Shown one piece after another: positions 42,238-50,513 of a DNA stretch of 64,000 nt (its first letter is position 1; every line of letters starts with the position of its first letter). The notes under the pieces are model-generated. The model saw only the letters and a program-made list of their open reading frames with translations, did not search any database and was not told where the DNA came from. Made by a program: the position numbers and the translations under genes. Source of the DNA: Streptomyces flaveus (lineage in GTDB: Bacteria; Actinomycetota; Actinomycetes; Streptomycetales; Streptomycetaceae); NCBI RefSeq assembly GCF_014647675.1, contig NZ_BMPQ01000009.1, forward strand, positions 1 through 64,000, read 5' to 3'.

Positions 42238-43469
42238 CGAGGGGACTCCCATCGCCGGGCGTCGTCGCGGAGATCGTCGAAGACCGATCCCAGCAAGGTC
42301 AACGCGCTTTCCACATGCGGCAATTCCAGAGGTTCCGGTGACGTGAGAGACGCCGTACGCTCCTGGTCCGTTGCTCCGAGGAGCGGGCCGGTGGCCAGGC
42401 GGACGCGCAGGGCGCCGAGGTCGTCGCCGAAGCGGTGGCCGCCGGGGGCGGGCATGCCGAGGCGGGCGGTGAGGAAGTCCTCCAGTTCCTGTGCGTCGCC
42501 CACGCCGTACTCGGTGAGCGCGGGGCGCAGCGGGCCCAGGTCCGCGTACAGATGGCGCCCTGTCTGCGGGGGCCGGGCGAGGGCGCCCCCCGTCACCACG
42601 GCGTGGTGCGCGGCGGCGGCCACGCGCGCGTGCAGTCGTACGGACTCGGTGAGCCGCAGGCTGATCTCCTCGGGTTCGCCGAGCGCGTACGCGGCGGCTT
42701 CGGCGACCGGTGTCGCGAGGCGGGCGCCGAGCGCGGTCAGGACGTCGAGGACACGGTCGCGCAGTCGGGTGCCGGTGTCGTTGTCGGGGAAACGGGCGAT
42801 GGCGGCCGGCCAGCCGGGCGGCAGGAACGGGCCGGCCAGGTCGGTCATCACCGTGACCCGGTCGGGAAGCATCTCGGCGGGGCTCAGCAGGACCGTGTCG
42901 TGCGGCTGGTGCAGGGTGTCGCGCCAGGTCTCGTCGCTGATCAGGTGCAGTCCCTCGCCCGCGGCGGCCTCTATGGTCTCGTGGACCACTTCGGGCGGGG
43001 CGACTGTGGCGGTGGGGTCGTCGGCGACGGAGAGCACCAGCAACCGCGGGTCGCCGCCCTCGGCGCGCACCCGGCGCACGGTCTCCAGGAGGGCGTACGG
43101 ATCGGGGACGCCACCGCACTCGGCGGACGTCGCCACATGGAACACGGAGGTGCCGAGCAGCCGGGCCGTCGGCCGCCACCAGGCGGCGCACGGCAGCGGC
43201 ACCAGGACGTCGCCGCCGAGCGCGGCGGTCAGCGCGAGGAGCAGGGCGGGAGCGCCGGGGGCCGCGACCGTGCGGTGACGCTCGGCGGGCAGTCCGCGTC
43301 GGGCCCAGTAGGCGCAGGCCGCGTCCAGGAGGCGGGGGCCGCCGCCGGTGGGTTCGGTGTGCGCACCGGCGGCGGCAGCGGCAAGGCCCGGCGGCACGGG
43401 CAGCCCCTGGCCGGGTATCGGTGGGCCGTAACGGACGGGGCCGTGGCCTTCCGGATCCGTCCGCCGCAT
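42234..43469 (-). CDS. aminotransferase-fold protein lacking all lysines
   Basis: A 411-residue protein with the class I/II aminotransferase layout: GAPALLLALTAALGGDVLVPLPCAAWW (cofactor-pocket region), SVADDPTATV, then ISDETWRD (the DE-x-Y region) and LAGPFLPPGWP, where enzymes have the Ser-x-Ser-Lys Schiff-base motif. The lysine is missing there, and I find no lysine in the whole protein, so normal PLP chemistry is impossible. The ATG at 43469 has GGAGG five bases upstream (a GTG at 43538 has none). It is coupled to the NAPE-PLD-like gene and may be a regulatory or structural partner. Confidence 0.72.
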   Translation of the reverse strand: MRRTDPEGHGPVRYGPPIPGQGLPVPPGLAAAAAGAHTEPTGGGPRLLDAACAYWARRGLPAERHRTVAAPGAPALLLALTAALGGDVLVPLPCAAWWRPTARLLGTSVFHVATSAECGGVPDPYALLETVRRVRAEGGDPRLLVLSVADDPTATVAPPEVVHETIEAAAGEGLHLISDETWRDTLHQPHDTVLLSPAEMLPDRVTVMTDLAGPFLPPGWPAAIARFPDNDTGTRLRDRVLDVLTALGARLATPVAEAAAYALGEPEEISLRLTESVRLHARVAAAAHHAVVTGGALARPPQTGRHLYADLGPLRPALTEYGVGDAQELEDFLTARLGMPAPGGHRFGDDLGALRVRLATGPLLGATDQERTASLTSPEPLELPHVESALTLLGSVFDDLRDDARRWESPR

Positions 43470-43549
43470 GGTTGCCTCCGCGCAGTGATCCGTGGTCTCC
43501 AGGGCCTGTGTCTCTGAGCTGTGAGTACCCACCGTCACGCGTCATCAAC

Positions 43550-44479
43550 TCAGCGGTTCACCGACGACTCCCTGCGCAGCAGCTTGTGTACGCCGGCTCC
43601 GAGTGCGCCCGCGATGAGGAGGCCGCCGGCGGCGAGGGCGGCCGGGGAGTCGGTGAACGCGCCGCCCTCGCCCGCGCGCACCCCGTGCGGGTGGCGGGAG
43701 CCGTCTCGCGACACCGTGAACGTCGCGCTCCACTCCGCTTCCTCGGCGCCGGGCGGCGCCGGGCAGGTGCCGTCGACGCTCCACTCGGAGGTGGGGCCGG
43801 CCTTGTCGGGTCCGCCGTCCTTGAAGTGCGAGGCGTCCTTGAAGTGCGAGGCGGGCGCGATCTGGGCGGTGCCGCGGTAGGCGGGTCCCGCCGCCTCGTC
43901 CCTGCCCTTCCCCTTGCCCTTGACCAGGTGCAGCTTGGCGGTGCCGTGCTCGAAGGCCTGCGAGTGGGCGTCGATGCTCTTGGGCGCGGTTCCGCCGAGC
44001 GGGCCACAGGACACGGAGACGGTGATGGTGCCGCCGGGGGCGACGGTGCGCGGGCTGACCTCGGCGGCCGGGGCCACTGCGGACGCCCCGGCCGATGTCT
44101 CGGCCGGCGGCCCGGCTGACTCCTTGGCCCACTCGTCGGCCGACTCCTCGCCCGACCCTCCGGGCGGCTCCTCGGCCCACTCGTCGGCCGGCTTCTCCGC
44201 CAACTTTCCGGACGGCTCTTCGTCCGGAATCGGGGGCGGATCCGCCGGCTCCTCCTCCGGAACCCGGGCCGGGCCTGTGGCCGACTCATCGGCGGGAACC
44301 TCGGCCCGCTCGTGGGCCGGAGCCATGGCCCACTCATCGGCCGCGAGTGCGGCCCTCTCCGGGGCCGAACCCCTGGCCCGTTCCTCAACCAGAATCGCCG
44401 CCGACGCGGCGGTGCCCAGGACGGCGGCCGTGGTGACGGCGGTGGCGGTGGTGGACAGGGCGCGGGCGGTGCGGCGCAT
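43550..44479 (-). CDS. secreted, C-terminally anchored acidic repeat protein
   Basis: A 309-residue protein. A signal peptide (RTARALSTTATAVTTAAVLGTAASA) is followed by an acidic Ala/Glu/Pro-rich region with three ADEWA units (near 47, 97 and 113), a folded domain (about 139-270, beginning EVSPRTVAPGGTITVSVSCGPLGG), a tandem ASHFKD duplication and a C-terminal membrane helix (LAAGGLLIAGALGAGV) with basic residues after it. It is probably displayed on the cell surface. Similar unknown proteins occur in many streptomycetes. No enzymatic motif is seen. Confidence 0.72.
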   Translation of the reverse strand: MRRTARALSTTATAVTTAAVLGTAASAAILVEERARGSAPERAALAADEWAMAPAHERAEVPADESATGPARVPEEEPADPPPIPDEEPSGKLAEKPADEWAEEPPGGSGEESADEWAKESAGPPAETSAGASAVAPAAEVSPRTVAPGGTITVSVSCGPLGGTAPKSIDAHSQAFEHGTAKLHLVKGKGKGRDEAAGPAYRGTAQIAPASHFKDASHFKDGGPDKAGPTSEWSVDGTCPAPPGAEEAEWSATFTVSRDGSRHPHGVRAGEGGAFTDSPAALAAGGLLIAGALGAGVHKLLRRESSVNR

Positions 44480-44651
44480 GGGGTGGGCTCCTTCGGGCGA
44501 AGGCTGGGGCCTTCCGCGGCGCGGGGCCGCGGAAGGAGGGGCACAGCCTTCGTGCCCCGTAGCCCATCAGAGCCCGGTCACCGCCGGGGCGCCCGCGGCC
44601 GGGCACCATTCGTGCCATGCGGGCGCCCGGGCGGGTGACGGCGCAGAGCCT

Positions 44652-45368
44652 TCAGCCCGCCAGGGACATCAGCTCCTTTTCCAGGCCGCGTCCCCGGGTC
44701 TCGACGAGGGACGCGGCGACCTCGGACAGTTTGCGGTTGGTGCCCTGCGAGATTCGGCGCAGCACCGCGAAAGCCATGTCCGCGTCACAGGCCAGTACGT
44801 GCATGACGATGCCGCAGGCCTGGTCGACCACGGGCCGGGTACGCAACGCGGCGCCCAACTGGTCGAGTTCGGTGAGCGCGGCGCGGTAGGAGCGGTCGCG
44901 TACGAGACTGTTCGCGGCGAGGTTGCCGAGGGCCCGGGCGGGACCGTGCGAGGCGTCCTCAAGGGCGTCCGCGCGGAAGCTGTACAGGCTGAGGGTCACC
45001 GTCAGCCCGGAGCGCCGGAAGGGCATCGTGACGCAGGAGCGTACGCCCGCGTCGAGTGCCACGGCCCGGTACTGCGGCCAGCGCTCCACTCGCAGCAGGT
45101 CGCCCGTCTCGACGGTTTCACCGCCGTCGACGGCGACGGGGATCGGCCCCTCGCCGGAGCGGAGCTGGACCGAGACGAGGCTCGCCAGATCGGGATGGGT
45201 CACGGCGGCCGGCTGCTCCGTACCATCGTTGGAAACCGTTGTGCTCGCGCCGCAGCATTCACTGGTGCAGCGCGCGGCCTGCTCGGCGAGTTCTGACAGC
45301 CGACGGGCGGGAAGCGTGGACTCCGGGGACTCTGTGCCCAGGGGGCCGATGTGCTCGGCGTCCGGCAT
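44652..45368 (-). CDS. GAF-ANTAR domain transcription antitermination regulator
   Basis: A 238-residue regulator with a central GAF-like sensor (about 60-160: TVETGDLLRVERWPQYRAVAL, SCVTMPFRRSGLTVTLSLYSF) and a C-terminal ANTAR RNA-binding domain (about 170-230: QLGAALRTRPVVDQACGIVMHVLACDADMAFAVLRRISQ). ANTAR proteins bind paired hairpins in nascent RNA and prevent termination. The ATG at 45368 has GAAGGAGG upstream. It is divergent from a PAS/GAF protein. The signal is unknown. Confidence 0.9.
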   Translation of the reverse strand: MPDAEHIGPLGTESPESTLPARRLSELAEQAARCTSECCGASTTVSNDGTEQPAAVTHPDLASLVSVQLRSGEGPIPVAVDGGETVETGDLLRVERWPQYRAVALDAGVRSCVTMPFRRSGLTVTLSLYSFRADALEDASHGPARALGNLAANSLVRDRSYRAALTELDQLGAALRTRPVVDQACGIVMHVLACDADMAFAVLRRISQGTNRKLSEVAASLVETRGRGLEKELMSLAG

Positions 45369-45478
45369 GTTTTTACCTCCTTCTTTTGCGCCTGCCCGCA
45401 CACTCTCGGGGAAAACGAAAATGAGGCATTCCACTCCGGCTGCTCCGCGGCGGCGTGGTTCGGGTTACGTTCTTGTGC

Positions 45479-46609
45479 ATGGCGCAGACGGATGAGTTCG
45501 GTGAAGAGCTTGCGGATTTCGTGCGCCGTGTCGCGGAGTTGAAGGCGGCGCGGTCGGTACCGAGCGGTGACCTTCAGACAGTGCTCGACGCGGCACTCTT
45601 CGAACTGGACCATGTGGCCGGCCAGTTGTGGCCGTGGTACGAGCGGCTGACCTCGGGCGGCACATCCAATGGATCCTCCACCGACCGTCAGGAGCAGCAG
45701 TTGTTGCGGGCGATCTTCCAGCGCCTTCCCCTGCCCGTCGCACTGATGGACCGCGAGACGGTGGTCCGCAGGCTCAACCACGCGGCGACCCAGTTCACCG
45801 GGGCACGGCCGGGCTACGCGACGGGCCGGCCGCTGACCGGTTTCCTCGCGCACCCGGACCGGGCCGCGTTCCGTTCCCAGGTCGCGGCGGTGGCGCGGGG
45901 CGAGGGCGACCGCAGTCTCACCGTTCACCTTCAGCAACGCCCCTCCGTTTCCGTACGCGCGACGCTCACCGCGCTCAGGACGAGCGGTGAGCCGCGTACC
46001 TCCGTACTCATGGTGCTCCAGCCTGCGGGGACGCGCGTGCCGTCGGCCGAGGGCTCCCCCGGTCCGATGCCGGACCTCGCCGAGACGACGCGGCACGCGG
46101 CGCAGCTGGACCTGGTGGACGCCATGGCCACGGCGTTACTGGCCGAGCCCGCGAAGACCAGGGCCGCCGTGCTGGAGCAGGCGGCCCGAGTGCTGCACGG
46201 GCGGTTCGCGGACTGGGTGGTCACAGACGAGGGGGCCGCGCGGCTGTGCCGTATGGCTGTCCTCGGACCGACGGACCAGCCCGGCGCGCAGGTAGAGGAC
46301 CTCCAGGCGCAGGATCCCGCCGCGTGCCCGCTCGTCGTCGAGGTGGCACGCGGCGGGTCCACGGCGCTTCAGGTACGCCCGGAGGACCCGGACGCCTTCG
46401 GCAAGGACGCCTCGGGCGCCCCCGTCCTGATCAGCGCGAACGTCACCTCGCTGCTGTGCGTCCCGCTGACCGTGGACGGCACCGTGCAGGGCGTCCTCAC
46501 GTTGTTCCGCTGCGGGGCCCGGCTCGCGTTCTCGATGGCCGAGGCCCAGACACTGGACATGATGTCCCGTCACATAGCCCTGGCCCTACAGAACTTGGAC
46601 CGGCGTTAA
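45479..46609 (+). CDS. PAS-GAF sensor protein
   Basis: A 376-residue soluble sensor. An N-terminal helical stretch is followed by a PAS domain (about 80-190: IFQRLPLPVALMDRETVVRRLNHAATQFTGA) and a GAF domain (about 210-370, ending LCVPLTVDGTVQGVLTLFRCGARLAF). No output domain is present; many streptomycete relatives end in PP2C phosphatases (SpoIIE) that control anti-sigma factors. Here the protein stops after GAF, so it may work as a partner. It lies divergent from the ANTAR gene and convergent with the sigma-factor gene. Confidence 0.85.
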   Translation: MAQTDEFGEELADFVRRVAELKAARSVPSGDLQTVLDAALFELDHVAGQLWPWYERLTSGGTSNGSSTDRQEQQLLRAIFQRLPLPVALMDRETVVRRLNHAATQFTGARPGYATGRPLTGFLAHPDRAAFRSQVAAVARGEGDRSLTVHLQQRPSVSVRATLTALRTSGEPRTSVLMVLQPAGTRVPSAEGSPGPMPDLAETTRHAAQLDLVDAMATALLAEPAKTRAAVLEQAARVLHGRFADWVVTDEGAARLCRMAVLGPTDQPGAQVEDLQAQDPAACPLVVEVARGGSTALQVRPEDPDAFGKDASGAPVLISANVTSLLCVPLTVDGTVQGVLTLFRCGARLAFSMAEAQTLDMMSRHIALALQNLDRR

Positions 46610-46614
46610 GTGCG

Positions 46615-46738
46615 GTCCCGCGCCCCTTGAAGGAGGCCGCAGGCCTTCCTTCAAGGGGCGCGGGGCTGTGTCAATTTGCGGCTCCGCCGCGTGGGCGCGA
46701 CCAGCCACAACGAACCCGCAGCTTCAATCCGCGCCCCC
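46615..46738 (-). repeat. dispersed extragenic repeat, copy 4, with terminator hairpins
   Basis: It is the inverted counterpart of copy 3: on the minus strand GCGGGTTCGTTGTGGCTGG leads into TCGCGCCCACGCGGCGGAGC and AGCCCCGCGCCCCTTGAAGG. It lies between the convergent PAS-GAF and sigma-factor genes. The CGCGCCCCTTGAAGGAGG and CCTTCCTTCAAGGGGCGCG halves form a long hairpin likely to terminate both. Confidence 0.75.
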
Positions 46739-46748
46739 AGCGGAGCGC

Positions 46749-47543
46749 TTACGCCGCGTCCTGCATCACCTGGTCCCGCAGCTTGTCGCAGCAGCGGCTG
46801 ATCAGCCGGGACACGTGCATCTGGGAGATGCCGAGCTGTTCGGCGATCCGGCTCTGCGTCATGTCGCCGAAGAACCGCATGTAGAGGATGGCCCGTTCAC
46901 GTTCGGGCAGAGCCTGCAGCCGGGGCTTGACCGCCTCGCGGTCGACGACGACGTCCAGGGACGGGTCGGAGGCGCCGAGCGCGTCGCTCAGGGAGTATCC
47001 GTCCTCGCTGCCCGGGAGTTCGGCGTCGAGCGAGAGGGCGGTGAAACTCTCCAGAGCCTCAAGTCCGACGCGTACGTCCTCCTCGCTCATCTGCGCGTGC
47101 TCGGCGATCTCCTTGACGGTGGGCTGTCGGCCGGAGATCGTCTGGGACAGGTCCTGACTGGCGAAGCGGACCCGGTTGCGCAGGTCCTGGACCCGGCGGG
47201 GCACGTGCAGGGTCCACATGTGGTCACGGAAGTGCCGCTTGATCTCACCGGTGACGGTCGGCACGGCGTAGCTCTCGAAAGCGTTGCCGCGCTCGGGGTC
47301 GTACCGGTCTACGGCCTTGACGAGGCCGAGCGCCGCGACCTGGCGCAGGTCCTCGTAGCTCTCTCCACGGCTGCGGAACCGTCCCGCCAGCCGCTCGGCC
47401 ATGGGCAACCAGGCTTCGACGATCTCCGCACGGAGTGTGTCGCGCTGCTGCCCCGGAGGGAGCTTGGCGAGGGTACGGAACGCCTCCGCGGTGTCGGGGG
47501 CGTCGTCGTGCGGGTGGTGCTTGGCGCTCGTGTGAGTCTGCAT
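46749..47543 (-). CDS. SigB/SigF-type RNA polymerase sigma factor
   Basis: A 264-residue sigma factor of the group 3 SigB/SigF/SigG family. Region 2 (FRSRGESYEDLRQVAALGLVKAVDRYDPERGNAFESYAVPTVTGEIKRHFRD) contains the -10 recognition helix. Region 3 (RQPTVKEIAEHAQMSEEDVR) and region 4 (LPERERAILYMRFFGDMTQSRIAEQLGISQMHVSRL) are complete. Such sigma factors direct general-stress and development genes from GNNT-N14-16-GGGTAC promoters and are normally held by anti-sigma kinases. No anti-sigma gene is adjacent. The ATG at 47543 is preferred over TTG 47555. It heads a region rich in matching promoters. Confidence 0.92.
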   Translation of the reverse strand: MQTHTSAKHHPHDDAPDTAEAFRTLAKLPPGQQRDTLRAEIVEAWLPMAERLAGRFRSRGESYEDLRQVAALGLVKAVDRYDPERGNAFESYAVPTVTGEIKRHFRDHMWTLHVPRRVQDLRNRVRFASQDLSQTISGRQPTVKEIAEHAQMSEEDVRVGLEALESFTALSLDAELPGSEDGYSLSDALGASDPSLDVVVDREAVKPRLQALPERERAILYMRFFGDMTQSRIAEQLGISQMHVSRLISRCCDKLRDQVMQDAA

Positions 47544-47588
47544 GGTGCGTCGCAACTCCCCTGAGTGATGCCTTGTGTAGGACAGTCA

Positions 47589-47649
47589 CCGTGGGAGCGC
47601 GCCTAGAGCCGACAGGCACACCCGTGGCGGGTTTTCGCCGCTCCCACGG
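47589..47649. repeat. 11-base inverted repeat between sigma factor and PoxB-like genes
   Basis: CCGTGGGAGCG (47589-47599) and CGCTCCCACGG (47639-47649) are perfect inverted arms separated by 39 bases, in the divergent intergenic region. They could be spaced operator half-sites or an mRNA leader stem. Confidence 0.5.
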
Positions 47650-47713
47650 ACGTGCCTCCTGTCCGAAGCACTGACATTCGCCTGCCCCTCTGTACGGGCG
47701 TCAAACACCCGAA

Positions 47714-47738
47714 GGTTTTCCCGGACGCGCCCGGGTGA
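47714..47738 (+). promoter_or_regulatory. possible sigma-B promoter for the PoxB-like gene
   Basis: GGTT-N15-GGGTGA fits the SigB pattern except for two -10 positions. It lies 37 bases upstream of the PoxB-like start. Confidence 0.4.
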
Positions 47739-47774
47739 CTCGGGCGGTACAGCCGTCACCCCGGGAGGTTCCGC

Positions 47775-49568
47775 ATGAGCACCAAGGTCGCCGACCATGT
47801 CCTGCAGCGCCTGCGCGAATGGGGCGTTGAACACGTGTTCGGTTATCCAGGCGATGGCATCAACGGTCTCCTGGCCGCCTGGGGACGGGCCGAGGACCAC
47901 CCCCGGTTCATCCAGTCGCGGCACGAGGAGATGTCCGCGTTCGAGGCGGTCGGCTACGCGAAGTTCGGGGGCCGGCTCGGGGTCTGCACGGCGACCTCGG
48001 GACCCGGCGCGATCCACCTGCTCAACGGCCTGTACGACGCCAAGCTCGACCATGTGCCGGTGCTCGCGATTGTCGGCCAGACGCACCGCAGCGCGATGGG
48101 CGGCTCGTACCAGCAGGAGGTCGACCTGCACACGCTGTTCAAGGACGTCGCCTCCGACTTCGTCGAGACGGTGACGGTGCCCGAGCAGCTGCCGAACGTC
48201 CTGGACCGGGCGATCCGCACCGCCTACGCGCGCCGCGCCCCCACCGCCGTGATCATCCCCGGAGACGTCCAGGACCTCGACTACTCCGCCCCCACCCACG
48301 AGTTCAAGATGGTCCCCTCCAGCCTGGACCGCAGCGCGTGGACCGCGATTCCGTCACAGGAGTCACTGGAGCGGGCGGCCGAAGTCCTCAACTCCGGTGA
48401 CAAGGTGGCCATTCTGATCGGCCAGGGCGCCGCCGGGGCACAGCCCGAGGTGGAGCGGATCGCCGAGCTGCTCGGCGCGGGCGTCGCCAAGGCGCTGCTC
48501 GGCAAGGACGCGCTGAGCGACGAACTCCCGTACGTCACGGGCGCGATCGGCCTCCTCGGCACCCGACCCTCGTACGAGCTGATGCGCGACTGCGACACCC
48601 TGCTGACGATCGGCTCCTCCTTCCCGTACACGCAGTTCATGCCGGAGTTCGGCAAGGCGCGGGGCGTGCAGATCGACATCGATCCGCACATGGTCGGGAT
48701 GCGTTTTCCGTACGAGGTGAATCTCGTCGGGGACGCCAAGGCGACCCTGGAGCGGCTGATCCCGATGCTCGACGCGGACCGCGGGCGCGAGTGGTACGAC
48801 ACGGTGTGCGCGAACGTGACGCGCTGGCGCGAGGTGATGGAGCGCCGGGCCCAGCTGTCCGCGGATCCGATCAACCCGGAGTACGTGGCGCGGGCGCTGG
48901 ATCCGCTGCTGCCGGGCAACGCGATCGTCACGTCCGACTCGGGCTCGGTGGCGAACTGGTACGCGCGGCATCTGACGCACAGGGCCGGGATGCGCTCCTC
49001 GCTGTCGGGGACCCTCGCCACGATGGGCTGCGGGGTGCCGTACGCGATCGGGGCGAAGTTCGCGCATCCGGACCGGCCCGCGATCGCGCTCGTCGGGGAC
49101 GGGGCGATGCAGATGAACGGTCTTGCGGAGCTGATCACGGCGGCGAAGTACCGCGACCGCTGGGAGGATCCACGGCTCGTCGTGGGCGTCTGGAACAACC
49201 ACGACCTCAACCAGGTGACCTGGGAGATGCGCGCGATGGAGGGCGCCCCGTCGTTCCTGCCCTCGCAGGAGATCCCGGACGTGCAGTACGCCGCCTTCGC
49301 CCGTTCCCTCGGGCTGACCGGTATCCGCGTGGAGAAGCCGGAGGACGTCGAGTCGGGCTGGCGTGCGGGTCTGGAGGCGGACGGTCCCGCGGTGATCGAG
49401 TTCCTGACGGACCCCGCCGTACCGCCGGTTCCGCCGCACGCCACCTGGGAGCAGATGGAGGCCACCGCCGCCGCCATCCTGAAGGGCGACTTCGACCGCT
49501 CGTCCATGGTCCGGCAGGGGTTCAAGGCCAAGGTCCAGGAGTTCCTGCCGGGGCGCGACCGCCACTGA
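47775..49568 (+). CDS. PoxB-like thiamine-diphosphate-dependent pyruvate dehydrogenase/oxidase
   Basis: A 597-residue ThDP enzyme. The N-terminal PYR domain (VADHVLQRLREWGVEHVFGYPGDGINGLL, with the catalytic Glu in RHEEMSAFEAVGYAK) is followed by a central domain and a PP domain with the ThDP motif GDGAMQMNGLAEL...NN (about 435-465). It resembles PoxB (decarboxylation of pyruvate to acetate) more than acetolactate synthase because it lacks the ALS FAD loop pattern. Such enzymes are typical stationary-phase, stress-regulated genes. The ATG at 47775 follows GGGAGG. Confidence 0.9.
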   Translation: MSTKVADHVLQRLREWGVEHVFGYPGDGINGLLAAWGRAEDHPRFIQSRHEEMSAFEAVGYAKFGGRLGVCTATSGPGAIHLLNGLYDAKLDHVPVLAIVGQTHRSAMGGSYQQEVDLHTLFKDVASDFVETVTVPEQLPNVLDRAIRTAYARRAPTAVIIPGDVQDLDYSAPTHEFKMVPSSLDRSAWTAIPSQESLERAAEVLNSGDKVAILIGQGAAGAQPEVERIAELLGAGVAKALLGKDALSDELPYVTGAIGLLGTRPSYELMRDCDTLLTIGSSFPYTQFMPEFGKARGVQIDIDPHMVGMRFPYEVNLVGDAKATLERLIPMLDADRGREWYDTVCANVTRWREVMERRAQLSADPINPEYVARALDPLLPGNAIVTSDSGSVANWYARHLTHRAGMRSSLSGTLATMGCGVPYAIGAKFAHPDRPAIALVGDGAMQMNGLAELITAAKYRDRWEDPRLVVGVWNNHDLNQVTWEMRAMEGAPSFLPSQEIPDVQYAAFARSLGLTGIRVEKPEDVESGWRAGLEADGPAVIEFLTDPAVPPVPPHATWEQMEATAAAILKGDFDRSSMVRQGFKAKVQEFLPGRDRH

Positions 49569-49628
49569 CGGACGGCCGCACTCCTGACATCTGAACGTCT
49601 GACGTCCTGACGGACGACTCCACGAGCA

Positions 49629-49660
49629 GGCCCTCGGCGTTCCCCCCGGCGCCGAGGGCC
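49629..49660 (+). terminator. hairpin terminator after the PoxB-like gene
   Basis: GGCCCTCGGCG (49629-49639) and CGCCGAGGGCC (49650-49660) pair perfectly around a 10-base loop. Confidence 0.75.
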
Positions 49661-49699
49661 GATGCCGTTCAGCTCGGTCACTGATCACTCGGTCACTGA

Positions 49700-49831
49700 T
49701 CAGTGGGGCAGAGCGGGCGTTTCGGGCTCGTCGGGGTGGCGGTTCGGCGGGAGGAGCCACTCCTCGTAGCGGCCGAGCGCCAGGATGACGCCGAGCATCA
49801 GGACCGGCAGCATCACAGCGAATATCGCCAT
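49700..49831 (-). CDS. 43-residue membrane peptide
   Basis: A short protein with one hydrophobic helix (MAIFAVMLPVLMLGVILALG) and a polar tail (YEEWLLPPNRHPDEPETPAL). The ATG at 49831 follows GGGGAAGG at good spacing, which supports translation. Membrane topology is likely N-in. Small single-span proteins of this kind are common stress-linked genes in Streptomyces. The function is unknown. Confidence 0.6.
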   Translation of the reverse strand: MAIFAVMLPVLMLGVILALGRYEEWLLPPNRHPDEPETPALPH

Positions 49832-49908
49832 GGCCTTGTCCTTCCCCAGGAGATTTGCGATTGGGGGGCGCAAATCGGGTCTCCAGACCACGGGCGGGCA
49901 AACGCTTC

Positions 49909-49933
49909 GTGTCGATGTCGGGGGCGCGGGTAC
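49909..49933 (+). promoter_or_regulatory. sigma-B-type promoter upstream of DUF2795 gene
   Basis: GTGT (49909-49912), 15 bases, GGGTAC (49928-49933). This is a perfect fit to GNNT-N14-16-GGGTAC. It lies 34 bases before the DUF2795 start. Confidence 0.7.
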
Positions 49934-49967
49934 ACGGAGGTCCATCCCGGAGTGTCTGGAGGGAGAC

Positions 49968-50366
49968 ATGCAGCGAGGCAGCGACCGGCTCAACGTCCAC
50001 AAGGACGACGAGATGAAGCATGAACTGCAGGGCCTGCTCCGGTCGGGCCATCCGACCAGGACCGAGGAGTGGCACGACCCGGAGCCGACCGCCGACGACG
50101 ACCCGTGGGTCGCGGGCGGACCGGTCAGGCCGGGCGTCGGCCGGGGCTCCGAGGAGGCGGTGCGTAACGAACTGGCGCGGCTGCTGGGCCGTACGGCCTT
50201 CCCCGCCGGCCCGCGCGAACTGATCCGCCTCCTGCGGGACCGGCACGCGCCCGACGGGCTCGTCGAACCGCTGGAGCGGCTGCCGAGGAAGGCGGTCTAC
50301 CACACCGCTCAGGAACTGGCCGAAGCGGTCGTACGGGCCGCGAGCGGCGAGAGGGGTGAGAGGTGA
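49968..50366 (+). CDS. DUF2795-domain protein
   Basis: A 132-residue soluble protein. The N-terminal half is charged and probably disordered (SGHPTRTEEWHDPEPTADDDP). The C-terminal half (EEAVRNELARLLGRTAFPAGPRELIRLLRDRHAPDGLVEPLERLP, about 65-115) has the DUF2795 fold, a small helical unit of unknown function common in stress proteins. The ATG at 49968 follows TGGAGGGAG. A strong SigB-type promoter lies just upstream. Confidence 0.75.
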   Translation: MQRGSDRLNVHKDDEMKHELQGLLRSGHPTRTEEWHDPEPTADDDPWVAGGPVRPGVGRGSEEAVRNELARLLGRTAFPAGPRELIRLLRDRHAPDGLVEPLERLPRKAVYHTAQELAEAVVRAASGERGER

Positions 50367-50419
50367 TCTCCCCCGAGGAACCCGAGAAACCCGCGGAACC
50401 CGAGGAATCAGCAGCGGTG

Positions 50420-50444
50420 GCATGGGGCACCCGCGTAGGGGTAA
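50420..50444 (+). promoter_or_regulatory. possible sigma-B promoter upstream of the CBS gene
   Basis: GCAT (50420-50423), 15 bases, GGGTAA (50439-50444). One -10 base departs from GGGTAC. It lies 69 bases before the CBS-domain gene. Confidence 0.5.
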
Positions 50445-50513
50445 TGCGGGCGACGTCCCGCCGTCGTACCAGTGCCCCACCCCGGTACCGGGAATGCAGG
50501 AAAGGGCCACAGC

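Noticed and set aside
41296..43278. A 660-codon plus-strand open frame
   Set aside because: It is antisense to the MBL-fold and aminotransferase-like genes, which have family motifs and ribosome binding sites.
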